This document shows, piece after piece, positions 7,079 to 15,778 of a stretch of DNA of 31,245 bases. The translations under genes were made by a program, and so were the position numbers. The stretch spans positions 1-31,245 of the forward strand of contig CADCWI010000049.1 of assembly GCA_902806355.1 (NCBI GenBank), given 5' to 3'. Position 1 is the first letter of the stretch, and the number at the start of each line of letters is the position of its first letter. Under the pieces are notes generated by a model. The model worked only from the letters and a program-made list of their open reading frames with translations, had not been told where the DNA came from and ran no database searches. The stretch comes from an uncultured Thermomicrobiales bacterium (lineage in GTDB: Bacteria; Chloroflexota; Chloroflexia; Thermomicrobiales; UBA6265).

Positions 7079-7276
7079 ATGGCGGAGATTAGCCGGATCA
7101 TGACAGCGGCAGGGCTCGTTGCGGCCAGCTCCGGGCTGGTCATCTATGGGATAGGTGCGGCGTTTGTCGAACCGCAGGATTTCCAGATGACGATCGGGCT
7201 GTGGGCAATGATCATCGGAACGATCGTTGCTGCGATTGGAATAATCCTGAGCAAGCGCATCGTCGAAGAGGACTAA
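7079..7276 (+). CDS. small two-helix membrane protein
   Basis: 65 aa from ATG 7079 with GGAG upstream. An upstream in-frame GTG at 7043 would only add basic residues. Two hydrophobic helices are separated by a short polar hairpin: IMTAAGLVAASSGLVIYGIG (about residues 8-27) and LWAMIIGTIVAAIGIILS (about 41-58). The C-terminus is KRIVEED. No family is recognised. The clean helix-loop-helix pattern and in-frame hydrophobicity argue it is a real protein, but its size makes this uncertain. Confidence 0.55.
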   Translation: MAEISRIMTAAGLVAASSGLVIYGIGAAFVEPQDFQMTIGLWAMIIGTIVAAIGIILSKRIVEED

Positions 7277-7682
7277 GGTGTATCGGCAACGCCGGTGCTC
7301 GTGCGAATCATCTTCGAATCCGCTCGACACGTGCAGGGCAGGGTCCCGCAAGCCGCGTATCACGGGTGGTCGTCCGACCCAGTGCCACTCGCCCGTCCTT
7401 ACGGATTCTGGTTCGGATTGTTGATCGCTGGCTTCTGAACGGGATAACGAACGCGCGGTGCCGGCCGCGGAGGTTTGAGCTGTGTTGTGCGTTACTTCGG
7501 TCAAGAATGCGCTGACATAAAGCCGCTTCCGGAACTCGGCAAAATGTCCCTGAATCCCGCTAATCGACTAGAATGTAGCACCGCGATATTCCGGGTAATC
7601 GACTGTATTGGCATGGCGTCTTCGTACCATTTCGACCGTAAACGATGATACGCAGCAAGACTTACGGTGAATCCGTAGATAC
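7277..7682. other. gene-free spacer between convergent genes
   Basis: About 400 bases between the small membrane protein and the end of folC. I see no coding pattern. A weak hairpin TACGG/CCGTA lies near 7664-7678, just beyond the folC stop on the minus strand, without a T-run. Confidence 0.5.
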
Positions 7683-9122
7683 TCATTCGATAGGCATACT
7701 GGTGCGCTGGAGCGAGAGGGATGTCGGCCAGGAGTTCCTGGCAATGATGATGTCCGCCTCCTTGAACCAGTGCTCTCTGACGTTCCCGATCAGATAGAGG
7801 GATCCCGTCACGACGATGCTGTCCCCCTCGGGGGCACGTGCCTCGGCCAGGGCGCGTGCGATCGCGGCAGATGTCTCTTGCTCGACATAAATCTCACCGG
7901 CAAAGCCCGCGTCGCGAGCGATCCGGGCGATCCTGTCAGCCTGCTTCGGCTCCTTGGCGAGCACCTTTGGAGCGGTCGCCACGAGAACATCGATCACCGG
8001 TACCAGGCGTTCGATCATGTCGTTCGCCTGCTTGGCTTCCAGCACACCAAGCACCGCGATTCTCCGGGCTCCATTCGCTTTCGGGATCAAGGCTGGAATG
8101 TCAGCTGTCAGCGCCGCAACTTTGTCAGGGTTATGCGCTCCATCGAGCAGGATCGGAACGACATCATCGATCACCTCGGCACGTCCGGGGATCTGGGCTG
8201 TTGCGAGTCCACCATGAATCGCCGCGTCGGAAACCGGAATTCCAAGTGTTTGGAGTTCCCGTGCCGCTGCGACCGCGATCGCGCCGTTCCTGGCCTGGAA
8301 ACTGCCGCGCATGGACGTATGGAAGACCTCGCCGCTGGACGACTCTGCCCATGATGTCCCGTGGCGTCCTGTCGTCACCGCATTGACCGCGGTATCGAGT
8401 TCGATCGAGACAAGGGGGGAACGGTGTGTCATCGCTTCAACTTCGATGATGTTGCGTGCAGCCGGGTTGGTGACCGCGCTGACCGCGGGAATCCCGGGCT
8501 TGATGATCCCTGCCTTGTGCCAGGCGATGTCCTCGATCGTCTCACCCAACGTGTTGGTGTGGTCGATGCCAACCGAAGTGATGACACTGAGAACCGGGGT
8601 GACGACGTTGGTGAGATCGAATCTGCCACCTGCGCCGACTTCGAGAACCGCGATATCGACGGCGTTCCAGGTAAAGAAGAGCGCGGTCAGTGCGAACCAT
8701 GCCTCGCCATAGGTGAGCGAGTCCTCACCACTCGCCAGCCAACGATCGTGCGCTTCCAGGATGTGACTAGTTAGGCCAATGAATTGCTCGGGGTCGACCA
8801 GAAGGTTGTTGAGCTGCAGTTTCTCGCTCGGGGTTTGCAGGTATGGAGATGTATGTAGTCCGGTCGAGTATCCGGCTTCGGAGAGCATTGCGGCGATCAT
8901 CGAGCTTGTGGATCCTTTGCCGCTCGTTCCGCCGACATGGACGATGGGATAGCCCTGATGGGGATCGCCCAAAAGCGCGAGGAAGCGCCTGAGTCGATCC
9001 ATCCGGAAGGTAGCACGCTTCTGTACGGCCTCGCGCGACGTATCGACCCGCTCGGGAGTGGCCTCGATCAGGGAGTCGAGCCGGGCGGCGGCCTCGTGGT
9101 ACCTTTCGGTCGTACTGCTCAT
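7683..9122 (-). CDS. folC: bifunctional folylpolyglutamate / dihydrofolate synthase
   Basis: Cytoplasmic ATP-dependent ligase of the Mur-ligase superfamily. It adds glutamate to dihydropteroate and/or to folates, giving the polyglutamated cofactors used in one-carbon metabolism. The P-loop is GGTSGKGST (about residues 64-72). The folate-binding signature region reads GLHTSPYLQTPSEKLQLNN. Further landmarks are 'EVGAGGRFDLTNV' (metal/ATP site), 'SVGIDHTNTLGETIEDIAWHKAGI' and the C-terminal domain 'ILLDGAHNPDKVAAL'. At 479 aa from ATG 9122 the length is normal. An in-frame ATG at 9164 would add 14 residues. I chose 9122 for the GGAAAG before it and the better match to the family N-terminus. It is divergent from the gene at 9279. 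Confidence 0.93.
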   Translation of the reverse strand: MSSTTERYHEAAARLDSLIEATPERVDTSREAVQKRATFRMDRLRRFLALLGDPHQGYPIVHVGGTSGKGSTSSMIAAMLSEAGYSTGLHTSPYLQTPSEKLQLNNLLVDPEQFIGLTSHILEAHDRWLASGEDSLTYGEAWFALTALFFTWNAVDIAVLEVGAGGRFDLTNVVTPVLSVITSVGIDHTNTLGETIEDIAWHKAGIIKPGIPAVSAVTNPAARNIIEVEAMTHRSPLVSIELDTAVNAVTTGRHGTSWAESSSGEVFHTSMRGSFQARNGAIAVAAARELQTLGIPVSDAAIHGGLATAQIPGRAEVIDDVVPILLDGAHNPDKVAALTADIPALIPKANGARRIAVLGVLEAKQANDMIERLVPVIDVLVATAPKVLAKEPKQADRIARIARDAGFAGEIYVEQETSAAIARALAEARAPEGDSIVVTGSLYLIGNVREHWFKEADIIIARNSWPTSLSLQRTSMPIE

Positions 9123-9278
9123 CGGCTTTCCAGAAGGGTTGATCCAGGCGGCAGATCGTTTCATGACGTGCCCATCATAGACGACGGCAAGGTCAAGATA
9201 CCGGGGTGCACGACGCCGGGAAACTGCACGGTCTCCGCCATTTCCCTAGACGCAGCGCTACGTTCCAGAAAGGCGCAC

Positions 9279-10016
9279 ATGTCGAGTCTTCTCTTCACCA
9301 TTATTATCCCGGTTGTGATCCTGACCTGGTTCAGCGGGGAAGACCGGCTAGGTCCCGATCTCGGGCTCGCAGTCGCGCTGGCATTTCCCCTCGTTTTCGC
9401 GGGACTTGAGCTGGTGCGGACCCGAAAGATCAGTGCCGCGCCGGTTTTAGGCGTCGTCGGGGTGCTCCTGACGGGTGGGTTCAGGCTCTTTGAGATCCCG
9501 CCGAAGTGGTTTGCGATCAAGGAAGCGGCCGTTCCGGCTGCGCTGGCCCTGACGATCCTCGTGTCAGCCTGGATCGGGCGACCGCTAGCGCGGGTCTTTC
9601 TCGATCAGGTGCTTGATCGGGATCGGGTACATAGCGTGCTCGCCGAACGCGGCAACATCGAGGAGTACGAGAAACGGACGTCCAAGGCGACGTACTTGCT
9701 GGCCTCGGCGTTCATCCTCTCCGCCGTGCTTAACTTCGCCCTTGCGCGGATCGTTGTCACGAGCGACCCGGGAACGGACGCATTCAACAACGAGCTGGGT
9801 CGGATGACGGCGCTGAGCTATCCAGTCATCCTGCTGCCGGTGATGCTGGTGCTCATGGGAACGATCCTGTATGTACTCTCGACCGTGACGAAACTCACGG
9901 GACTCCAGCCGGAAGAGGCGATGCGTCAACGGGCAGCTCCGAATCGAAACCGGCGGACACCGCCGGAGGATCAGCCAACGCCTGCTTCGGACGGCGGCCG
10001 ACAGCAGGACGGCTGA
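9279..10016 (+). CDS. VC0807-family (septation-protein-A-like) membrane protein
   Basis: 245 aa from ATG 9279, preceded by AAAGG. Six hydrophobic segments: SLLFTIIIPVVILTWF, LGLAVALAFPLVFAGLELV, APVLGVVGVLLTGGFRLF, AVPAALALTILVSAWIG, ATYLLASAFILSAVLNFALA and YPVILLPVMLVLMGTILYVL. The segment PPKWFAIKEAAVPAALALTI followed by '..GRPL' is typical of the VC0807 family, and the overall shape resembles intracellular septation protein A. Function is unknown. The tail after residue 215 is hydrophilic and Pro/Arg/Gln-rich, probably cytoplasmic. It stands alone, divergent from folC and convergent with hemW. Confidence 0.75.
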   Translation: MSSLLFTIIIPVVILTWFSGEDRLGPDLGLAVALAFPLVFAGLELVRTRKISAAPVLGVVGVLLTGGFRLFEIPPKWFAIKEAAVPAALALTILVSAWIGRPLARVFLDQVLDRDRVHSVLAERGNIEEYEKRTSKATYLLASAFILSAVLNFALARIVVTSDPGTDAFNNELGRMTALSYPVILLPVMLVLMGTILYVLSTVTKLTGLQPEEAMRQRAAPNRNRRTPPEDQPTPASDGGRQQDG

Positions 10017-10341
10017 CCGGCATCCGATGCACCTGCGTCCGTCGGGATGTTCGCGGATACCGGCCGGTCGCCTGATGGAGACGCGATGGCTGCTATCTCT
10101 TTTGTGCTCTCCCGCCGCCGTATTCCGTACAGCCCCGAGATGAACGATGGCAAGCAGCGGCCTCTGGATCTCGCTCACCCGGGGGCAGGCACGCTGATCC
10201 ACGCTCACAAGTGTGCATCTCTGGAGCGTCCGATAAGGGGCGCTATCGTCAATCCTTGAGCTACGAAGCAACCGTAAGTGCGTGAATATGCAGTTGTGTG
10301 CGACGCCCGAGTTCCTCCGGAGGACTCCAAAGGGGATGCAA
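10017..10341. other. gene-free spacer between convergent genes
   Basis: 325 bases between the VC0807-type gene and the hemW stop. There is no convincing coding frame. A near-palindrome without loop, GAGTTCCTCC-GGAGGACTC (10309-10327), lies 15 bases beyond hemW. It has no T-run, so its terminator role is unclear. Confidence 0.5.
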
Positions 10342-11511
10342 TCACAGGAACCGGGCAACAACATCGTTCGCTAACATGAGTCCACGGGTAGTCAAGCGAA
10401 TTCCGCCCGGCGTCCTAACGATCATCCCGATCTGTTCCAGGTCATCGATGGTGTCGCCGAACGCATCGTGCAATGAGATCTGATGACGGCGCTTGAACCC
10501 TTCCGCGGAGACGCCATCCTCCAGCAACCGGAGTCCGAGCATCATCGTCTCACCGCGCTGCGTGCGCTCATCAATGAGTTCGGTTCGGGATACACCTGTT
10601 CCTCCGTGCTCGATCGCCTGGCAATAGGTTTCCGGCAACAAGTGGTTCATCGTCCTATGTGGTGAGACGTGTCCGTGTGCGCCGGCACCCAGCCCGAGAT
10701 AATCGCCATATCGCCAGTAGATGGCATTGTGCCGGGAGTGCAGGTCCTGAGAGTGCGCCCAGTTGGCGACCTCGTAGTGCGTCCATCCCGCCTTGGCCAG
10801 GATGTCGATCGCGGCTTCATACAGGTCGGCCGCTGCGTCATCGTCCGGGATCTGGAGGATGCCTCGGGCAGCGGCATCGGCGAATGGCGTTCCCGGTTCA
10901 ACGATCAGGCTGTACAGCGACAGGTGATCCGGACCGTCCCGCTGCTGGAGCAAATGGTCGAGGTCCGATCGCCACGATGCGAGTGTCTGTCCTGGCCAGC
11001 CGAAGATCAGGTCCAGAGAGACGTTCGAGAACCCGGCGGATCGAGCGGCGGCGAGAGCGTTGAGCACATCGCCTGCCTCGTGATGACGCCCGAGTGTTCG
11101 CAATCCCCTGCGATCGAGGGTCTGGGCACCGATCGAGAGGCGATTGACGCCTGCCGCACGGTATCCCGCGAGAAGATCAGCGGTCAGGCTGTTGGGATTG
11201 CACTCGACGCTAATCTCCGCATCTCCGTCGAGCCCGAACGCATGCCTGCACGAGCCGAGGATCCGGGACATCTGGTCGGCAGAGAGGAGCGACGGTGTGC
11301 CGCCGCCGATGAATACGGTGGCGGCGCACCGATCCGCCACCGCGGAAGCGGACCGTTCGATCTCAAGACACAATGCATCGACATAACGCGGAATTAGGTT
11401 TCCCTTGCCCGCATATGTGGTGAAGTCGCAATACGGGCAGATATGCGTGCAGAACGGGATATGAATGTAGATTCCAAGGGGGGCGTCGGGGGGAAGGGGA
11501 GCAACGATCAT
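10342..11511 (-). CDS. hemW: HemW-type radical SAM protein (HemN-like, heme chaperone family)
   Basis: Radical SAM enzyme of the oxygen-independent coproporphyrinogen oxidase-like branch. HemW members are thought to handle or deliver heme rather than decarboxylate coproporphyrinogen. The [4Fe-4S] motif is Cys21-x3-Cys25-x2-Cys28, followed by Asp-Phe as in HemW (true HemN has a fourth Cys). Next are the radical-SAM signatures 'TVFIGGGTPSLL' and 'EISVECNPNSLT', the segment 'GVNRLSIGAQTLDRRGLRTLGRHH', 'DLIFGWPGQTLASW' and 'LSLYSLIVEPGTPF'. The C-terminal HemN_C domain carries 'ANWAHSQDLHSRHNAIYWRYGDYLGLGAGAH' features. 389 aa from ATG 11511. ATG 11535 is an in-frame alternative, and neither has a strong ribosome site. 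Confidence 0.93.
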   Translation of the reverse strand: MIVAPLPPDAPLGIYIHIPFCTHICPYCDFTTYAGKGNLIPRYVDALCLEIERSASAVADRCAATVFIGGGTPSLLSADQMSRILGSCRHAFGLDGDAEISVECNPNSLTADLLAGYRAAGVNRLSIGAQTLDRRGLRTLGRHHEAGDVLNALAAARSAGFSNVSLDLIFGWPGQTLASWRSDLDHLLQQRDGPDHLSLYSLIVEPGTPFADAAARGILQIPDDDAAADLYEAAIDILAKAGWTHYEVANWAHSQDLHSRHNAIYWRYGDYLGLGAGAHGHVSPHRTMNHLLPETYCQAIEHGGTGVSRTELIDERTQRGETMMLGLRLLEDGVSAEGFKRRHQISLHDAFGDTIDDLEQIGMIVRTPGGIRLTTRGLMLANDVVARFL

Positions 11512-11535
11512 GGAGCACGGATAGCCTTTGAACAT

Positions 11536-12176
11536 TGAGGATCGGTAAGGATGTCAGGAAACGGTCCAGGAATGACACGTCAGGCATCCACAGTGGACGA
11601 ACCTGACCGCATCCTTAAGTGTGCCACCATTCGCGTTCTCGATCCCCCTCGGTATCCGGTGGCTGCATTGCATGTGCGCAGCACGCGTTTCCAGGCAATT
11701 TGCCGTGCCCGTCGGGCCATGGCCACAATGTGGTGTGTGCATACCTTTGACGCCAATGGCTCCAGCGGATCATCGGAGCGATGTGTTCGCTGACCCGCCT
11801 GGTGTCTTCGTTGAAAGCGTGACGGGTCAGGAGCCGGCCGACGCACACGTCGTCATTTTCCATCCAGAATGTTCCTCCAGCGGCCTGTCAGGCATGATCT
11901 GTCGCTCCATCGGGACGGTCCCTCCCGGTGCGGCTGCCGGGATGACAAGACATACGTGACAGAGCATTAGGAACATAATGGGCGGCGACCCGTGAGTGGT
12001 TTTCCTAAACCAGCAGCGTGGCGACATATCCCTCGATATTATGCAACGCATCAGTCGGAGGCATGGCAACCAGCCGATCTCCGCGCTGACACTCGGCCAA
12101 GGTTGCAGGCAGACTTTCGCGATAGCCTCGCGAAGGATGAGGCCGTTGGGCAATTTTGGTGAGTATCGAGTGTTTC
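11536..12176. other. intergenic stretch with a broken gene start and a hairpin
   Basis: 640 bases between hemW and the MFS gene. It contains a short minus-strand frame at 11863 with a good ribosome site (listed separately). A perfect 7-bp stem TTCGCGA/TCGCGAA around TAGCC (12116-12134) lies 43 bases beyond the MFS stop and may be its T-less terminator. Otherwise I see nothing. Confidence 0.5.
11615..11863 (-). pseudogene. possible remnant of a gene start (intradiol-dioxygenase-like N-terminus)
   Basis: A strong ribosome site GGAGGA lies nine bases before ATG 11863. The first 14 residues MENDDVCVGRLLTR resemble, from memory, the N-termini of intradiol ring-cleavage dioxygenases of this bacterial group ('M.NDD.pVGR.LtRRe'). 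After that the frame turns into a His/Trp/Arg-rich 82-residue sequence with no dioxygenase features. I read this as a surviving translation start in front of decayed or replaced sequence. It could also be a genuine small unknown gene. Confidence 0.25.
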
Positions 12177-13460
12177 TCAGCGGCTGGGATTTGGCTTGGT
12201 CACGAGTGATGGCGAAACCGGGGATGGTTCCACTCGTGTCGCCGTGACGATGTCGCGGACGGCACTGAACCGGCGCTTGTTCAGCAGCAGTCCCACAGCG
12301 GCGAGGCCGCCGATTCCGCTGAACACGAACCATGGGAGCGTGGGCATCCCGTGGTTGCGGCCGAGGTCGTATACCAATCCGCCGACGAGGTTGCCGAAGC
12401 CGCCACCGATTGCCAGTGACAGCGCCGCGACCCCGAAGTACGTGCCTCTCGCGGCGGGATCGGCCAAGTTGGCGGTGACAGTCTCCTGACCGGGGCGGGC
12501 CAGCACAGCGCCCACCGAAAAGATGCCGGCGGCGATCAGCACGGACATCGTGTCGGTTGCGAAGCCAACCACGGCGAGGCCAATCGAGAGGACGAACGTG
12601 CCCCAGATCAGGAGATCGACGGGCGCGAGCCATCGTTCCAGCCAGCGTGGCAGGAAATACCCCAGTCCGATCGTGATCGCGGTATTCACCGCGTAGATCC
12701 ATGAGACGGCCGCGTCGGTGCCGGTGATGTCGGTGGCCGCCAGCGTGACCGTGAGCGAGAACTGCGTCCAGGCGAACCAGTACCCTGTCAGCATCAGGAG
12801 AAAGCGGACGAACGTGCGATCCCGGAGAGCGAGGGCGAGTCCGCCGAACGACGTCTCGGCGCCGACCGACACCCTGATCGAGGGCATGAGCATCAGCATG
12901 ACGAGAAAGATGATCACGTAGGCGCCGCCGCTCACGAGGCAGACCGTCGCAAAGTCGCTCCGGATCAGGAACGCCCCGAGCTGCGTACCGATCGTGACGC
13001 CGAGCCCGCCGATCACGCCGATCGTCGCGTAGAGCCGCTGGCGTTCCTCCGGCTTCGAGAGGTAGGCGGTCGCCGCGTTCTTGGGAGACTCGAACATGGC
13101 ACCGCCGAGGCCAGCGAGCAGCAACGAAGCAAGAACGAGCGGGAACGTTTCGGCGAACGCCATCGCGGCGAATCCAACCGCGCGGATTAGCATGCCGATG
13201 CAGATCAACGGTTTCGGACCGACACGATCGCAGACAATCCCGAAAAGTGTGGTCAGCGACTGCTGCGTGAACTGGCGGATCGCGAGGAGCAGCCCGATCG
13301 TGCCAGCAGCCCAACCCAATTCGTCGACATAATGCACGGCGACAAGTGGCACGACGAGGAAGAACCCACCCCATGCAAAGAAATTGAGGATCATCAGGGC
13401 GAGGATGCCGCGTCGACGTTGCGGCTCGGTGAGAGTGTCCACACTGGATGGGGAAGGCAT
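12177..13460 (-). CDS. MFS transporter (drug-exporter type)
   Basis: 427-residue major facilitator with 12 predicted helices, probably a proton-coupled exporter. The N-terminal domain has 'ILALMILNFFAWGGFFLVVP'. The loop 2-3 motif A is 'FGIVCDRVGPKPLICIGMLI', i.e. G-x3-D-R-x-G. Later come 'SPKNAATAYLSKPEERQRLYA' and the domain-2 counterpart 'GTYFGVAALSLAIGGGFGNLVGG'. The overall look is of the MdtH-like drug-export branch; substrate unknown. Start ATG 13460 (MPSPSSVD) places the first helix at residue 18 or so. The frame extends 73 codons further upstream, but that part is not MFS-like. The C-terminal tail after residue 400 is hydrophilic. Confidence 0.88.
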   Translation of the reverse strand: MPSPSSVDTLTEPQRRRGILALMILNFFAWGGFFLVVPLVAVHYVDELGWAAGTIGLLLAIRQFTQQSLTTLFGIVCDRVGPKPLICIGMLIRAVGFAAMAFAETFPLVLASLLLAGLGGAMFESPKNAATAYLSKPEERQRLYATIGVIGGLGVTIGTQLGAFLIRSDFATVCLVSGGAYVIIFLVMLMLMPSIRVSVGAETSFGGLALALRDRTFVRFLLMLTGYWFAWTQFSLTVTLAATDITGTDAAVSWIYAVNTAITIGLGYFLPRWLERWLAPVDLLIWGTFVLSIGLAVVGFATDTMSVLIAAGIFSVGAVLARPGQETVTANLADPAARGTYFGVAALSLAIGGGFGNLVGGLVYDLGRNHGMPTLPWFVFSGIGGLAAVGLLLNKRRFSAVRDIVTATRVEPSPVSPSLVTKPNPSR

Positions 13461-13761
13461 GTCGAGTGGGGGAGTCCTTAGCGGCGAAGATGAAGCTCTC
13501 TCCGGTGATTCTCGGATCGATCCCGCTTCCTGGCAAATCGGGATGCTGGGTAGCTTATGGTGTCGGAGATAACACTCGTTCAGCCGGGTATCGTAGGGGC
13601 GGATTAGAATCGACCGTCGATGGCACCTTCTTCCATCGCATCTGGTCGATTCGTATGTCCGCCCGTGCCGTGCCGCCAAACCGGTCCCTGATCCAGAATG
13701 ACCGCATTCCCGGAGGCTGGTAGTCGAAGGGGTGTCTACCCATGCCGCATCCCTCCCATAC

Positions 13762-13962
13762 CGTCATCCAGAGCGAAGAGAAGGATCTCCGCGCGAAGCG
13801 CATCCGACGTAGTCGGATAAGGACATCTGACGGCACCGCTTACGTCGGGTTGTCCGATGACGCGAATCGGCTGAGTAGGTCATTGTGGAGCAATGGAGTG
13901 ACCACAGGGCGATGCGGTTCATCGCCGGCGGGTTCCTTGTCGCTGCGCTCCCTTGGGATGAC
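13762..13962. repeat. dispersed intergenic repeat, copy 1
   Basis: Ends are inverted: GTCATCC (13763-13769) and GGATGAC (13956-13962). The right end GTCGCTGCGCTCCC...GATGAC (13939-13962) matches 21 of 24 bases of copy 2 (21947-21970). Inside, CATTG-tggag-CAATG (13881-13895) is the counterpart of the small hairpins in copies 2 and 3. The left end, with its 'GTCATCC.GAGCGAAG.GAAGGATCT' wording, is of a kind often seen in non-coding repeats of GC-rich bacteria. No transposase is present. Confidence 0.6.
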
Positions 13963-14060
13963 AGGAAAGGGCAGAGCGCCGAGCCACAGCGATTGGTCGC
14001 ATTCGCTCAGGATCACCGAGGTGGAGTGCTCTGCGTTAAAGTGGCGAGCGTACTTGATAG

Positions 14061-14093
14061 GCGAGAGACCGGAGCTTCGCTCCAGTCTCTCGC
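14061..14093 (-). terminator. stem-loop after metG (no T-run)
   Basis: Perfect GCGAGAGAC/GTCTCTCGC (9 bp), one mismatch, then GGAGC/GCTCC closing a 3-nt loop. It starts 23 bases past the metG stop. There is no T-run on the minus strand, so it is either a Rho-independent site of unusual type or an mRNA-stabilising end. Confidence 0.6.
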
Positions 14094-14116
14094 TGACACC
14101 CTATTCATCGCCAGGC

Positions 14117-15721
14117 TTACACGGCCGCTGATTCCACCTCCGTCTCGATCTTCGGGAAAATCGGGGTCGCCTTGGGCAGCGTCGATCCGGCAAGCGCCTC
14201 GATCCAGCTCCGTGCCTGCGTTGGGTCCTGGCCACCTGTTTCGAGGTCGAATCCGACCTGCGTCGCGATCTTCGCCGCACCCAGCGGAATAAACGGCGAG
14301 AGATGCACCGCCAGCATACGGATTGCCTCGATCAGGTCGGCCAGCACGATATCCAGCCGAGCGTCCGCTTCCGGGTCGCCGTTCTTCGCTGCCCTGGCGA
14401 GCTCCCAGGGTTTCGTATCATCGACGTACCGATTGGCGGCGGTGACCAGCTCCCAGATCGTGGCCAGCGCCTGCCGGAAATCGAACCGGTCGAGCGCGGT
14501 CCCGATCCCATCCGGGAGCCCGTTCCCGATTTCGATCAAGGTCCGATCGCGTTCCGCATTCGCCGCAACCTCCGGCACGACACCCTTCCGATAGCGATGG
14601 ACCATGCTGACGGCGCGGTTGGCGAGGTTGCCAAGATCGTTCCCAAGGTCCTCGTTGTAGCGAGCGATCAACCGCTCGTGCGAGAAGTTGCCATCTCCGG
14701 TTCGCGGCATCTCGCGCAGCAGCCAGTAGCGGAGGGCGTCGTTGCCATAGAGCTCGACGAGCGCGACCGGATCGACCGTGTTGCCGGCGCTCTTGCTGAT
14801 CTTGCCGCCATCAACCGTCAGGAACTCGTGGATGTTGACGGCCGACGGGATCGGCAGCTTGGCCGAGAGCAGCAGGGCCGGCCAGTAGATGACGTGGAAG
14901 CGGATGATGTCCTTGCCGACGACGTGAACGCGGTTGGGGTTGTCCAGCCAGTAGCGGCGGAACAGCGCGTCGTCACCGGCGTAGCCAAGTGCCGTGATGT
15001 AGTTGCTCAGTGCATCGACCCAGACGTACATCACCTGGGATGGGTCGTCCGGCACCGGCACGCCCCAGCCACGCCCGCGCCCCGCCTGACGGGAGATGCT
15101 GAAATCTTCCAGCCCGCGGTCGATAAAGGAGAGCATCTCCTCGCGCCGGTGCTCCGGTTGAACGAGCAGCGTATTCGAGGTGATGAGATCGCGAAGCGTC
15201 TCCTGGTATTTCGAGAGGCGAAAGAAGTAATTCTCCTCGTCGACGGTTTCCGGCACGATGTCGTGGATCGGGCACTTGCCGTCGATCAGCTCCTCGGGTT
15301 TGTAGAACCGCTCGCAGCGGATGCAGTACTGACCCTGGTAGTGCTTCTGGTAGATGTCACCAGCCTCGGCACAGGCGCGCCAGAGCTTCTGGGCACCGGG
15401 GAAGTGAAGGGGATCGGTGCTCGTCCGGAAGAATACGTCCGTCGAAAGCGCGAGCGGCTCACGCAAGGTGCGGAAACGCTCGACATTGCGATCGACCAGC
15501 TCCTGGATCGGCACGCCCTCGCGCTCCGCCGCCTGCAGGTTGGTCAGCGCGTTCTCGTCGGTGCCGGTGTGATAGAGGGTGTCGTCGCCGAGCTGGCGGT
15601 GATGGCGGGCGAGTGCGTCGCACTGAATCGCTTCGAGGGCGTGTCCAATGTGCGGCGTACCATTGACGTACGGGATCGAGGTGGTGATGTAGTAGCGTCC
15701 GGGGGAAGGGGTGTCGGTCAT
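14117..15721 (-). CDS. metG: methionyl-tRNA synthetase
   Basis: Class I aminoacyl-tRNA synthetase that charges tRNA-Met. 534 aa from ATG 15721, chosen for GGAGGT eight bases upstream. The frame stays open through the leader to 15892, but that is the T-box RNA. Landmarks: HIGH at residues 24-27 in 'YVNGTPHIGHALE', a zinc knuckle region with Cys133, Cys136, Cys150 and His153 ('CIRCERFY...GKCPIH'), 'YVWVDALSNYITALGY', and the KMSKS variant KISKS at 307-311 followed by AGN. The anticodon-binding helix domain ends near residue 520. No C-terminal EMAP/tRNA-binding domain is fused, so this is the short form. Expression should be induced by uncharged tRNA-Met via the upstream T-box. Confidence 0.96.
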   Translation of the reverse strand: MTDTPSPGRYYITTSIPYVNGTPHIGHALEAIQCDALARHHRQLGDDTLYHTGTDENALTNLQAAEREGVPIQELVDRNVERFRTLREPLALSTDVFFRTSTDPLHFPGAQKLWRACAEAGDIYQKHYQGQYCIRCERFYKPEELIDGKCPIHDIVPETVDEENYFFRLSKYQETLRDLITSNTLLVQPEHRREEMLSFIDRGLEDFSISRQAGRGRGWGVPVPDDPSQVMYVWVDALSNYITALGYAGDDALFRRYWLDNPNRVHVVGKDIIRFHVIYWPALLLSAKLPIPSAVNIHEFLTVDGGKISKSAGNTVDPVALVELYGNDALRYWLLREMPRTGDGNFSHERLIARYNEDLGNDLGNLANRAVSMVHRYRKGVVPEVAANAERDRTLIEIGNGLPDGIGTALDRFDFRQALATIWELVTAANRYVDDTKPWELARAAKNGDPEADARLDIVLADLIEAIRMLAVHLSPFIPLGAAKIATQVGFDLETGGQDPTQARSWIEALAGSTLPKATPIFPKIETEVESAAV

Positions 15722-15740
15722 GGGGGTACCTCCGTTAACG

Positions 15741-15778
15741 AAAAACGCGTCCATGTTCGTCCGAGGGACGAGGGACGC
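15741..15778 (-). terminator. T-box attenuator terminator
   Basis: On the minus strand GCGTCC (15778-15773) pairs with GGACGC (15752-15747), enclosing an inner TCGTCC/GGACGA stem. The stem is followed by G and TTTTT (15745-15741). It is the only hairpin in the window with a clear T-run, and it overlaps the antiterminator pairing of the T-box. Confidence 0.8.

Larger units (their letters stand above)
13461..14116. other. intergenic region occupied by a dispersed repeat and a hairpin
   Basis: 656 bases between the MFS gene and metG, both read leftward. It has no coding frame that I trust. Bases 13762-13962 form an intergenic repeat, and 14061-14093 a strong stem-loop after metG. The segment 13461-13760 presumably holds the MFS promoter. 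Confidence 0.6.

Noticed and set aside
11610..11670. tRNA-like wording (GTTCTCGATC near a GGTGGC/GCCACC pairing)
   Set aside because: The T-loop has an extra base, and no acceptor stem or anticodon arm could be drawn.
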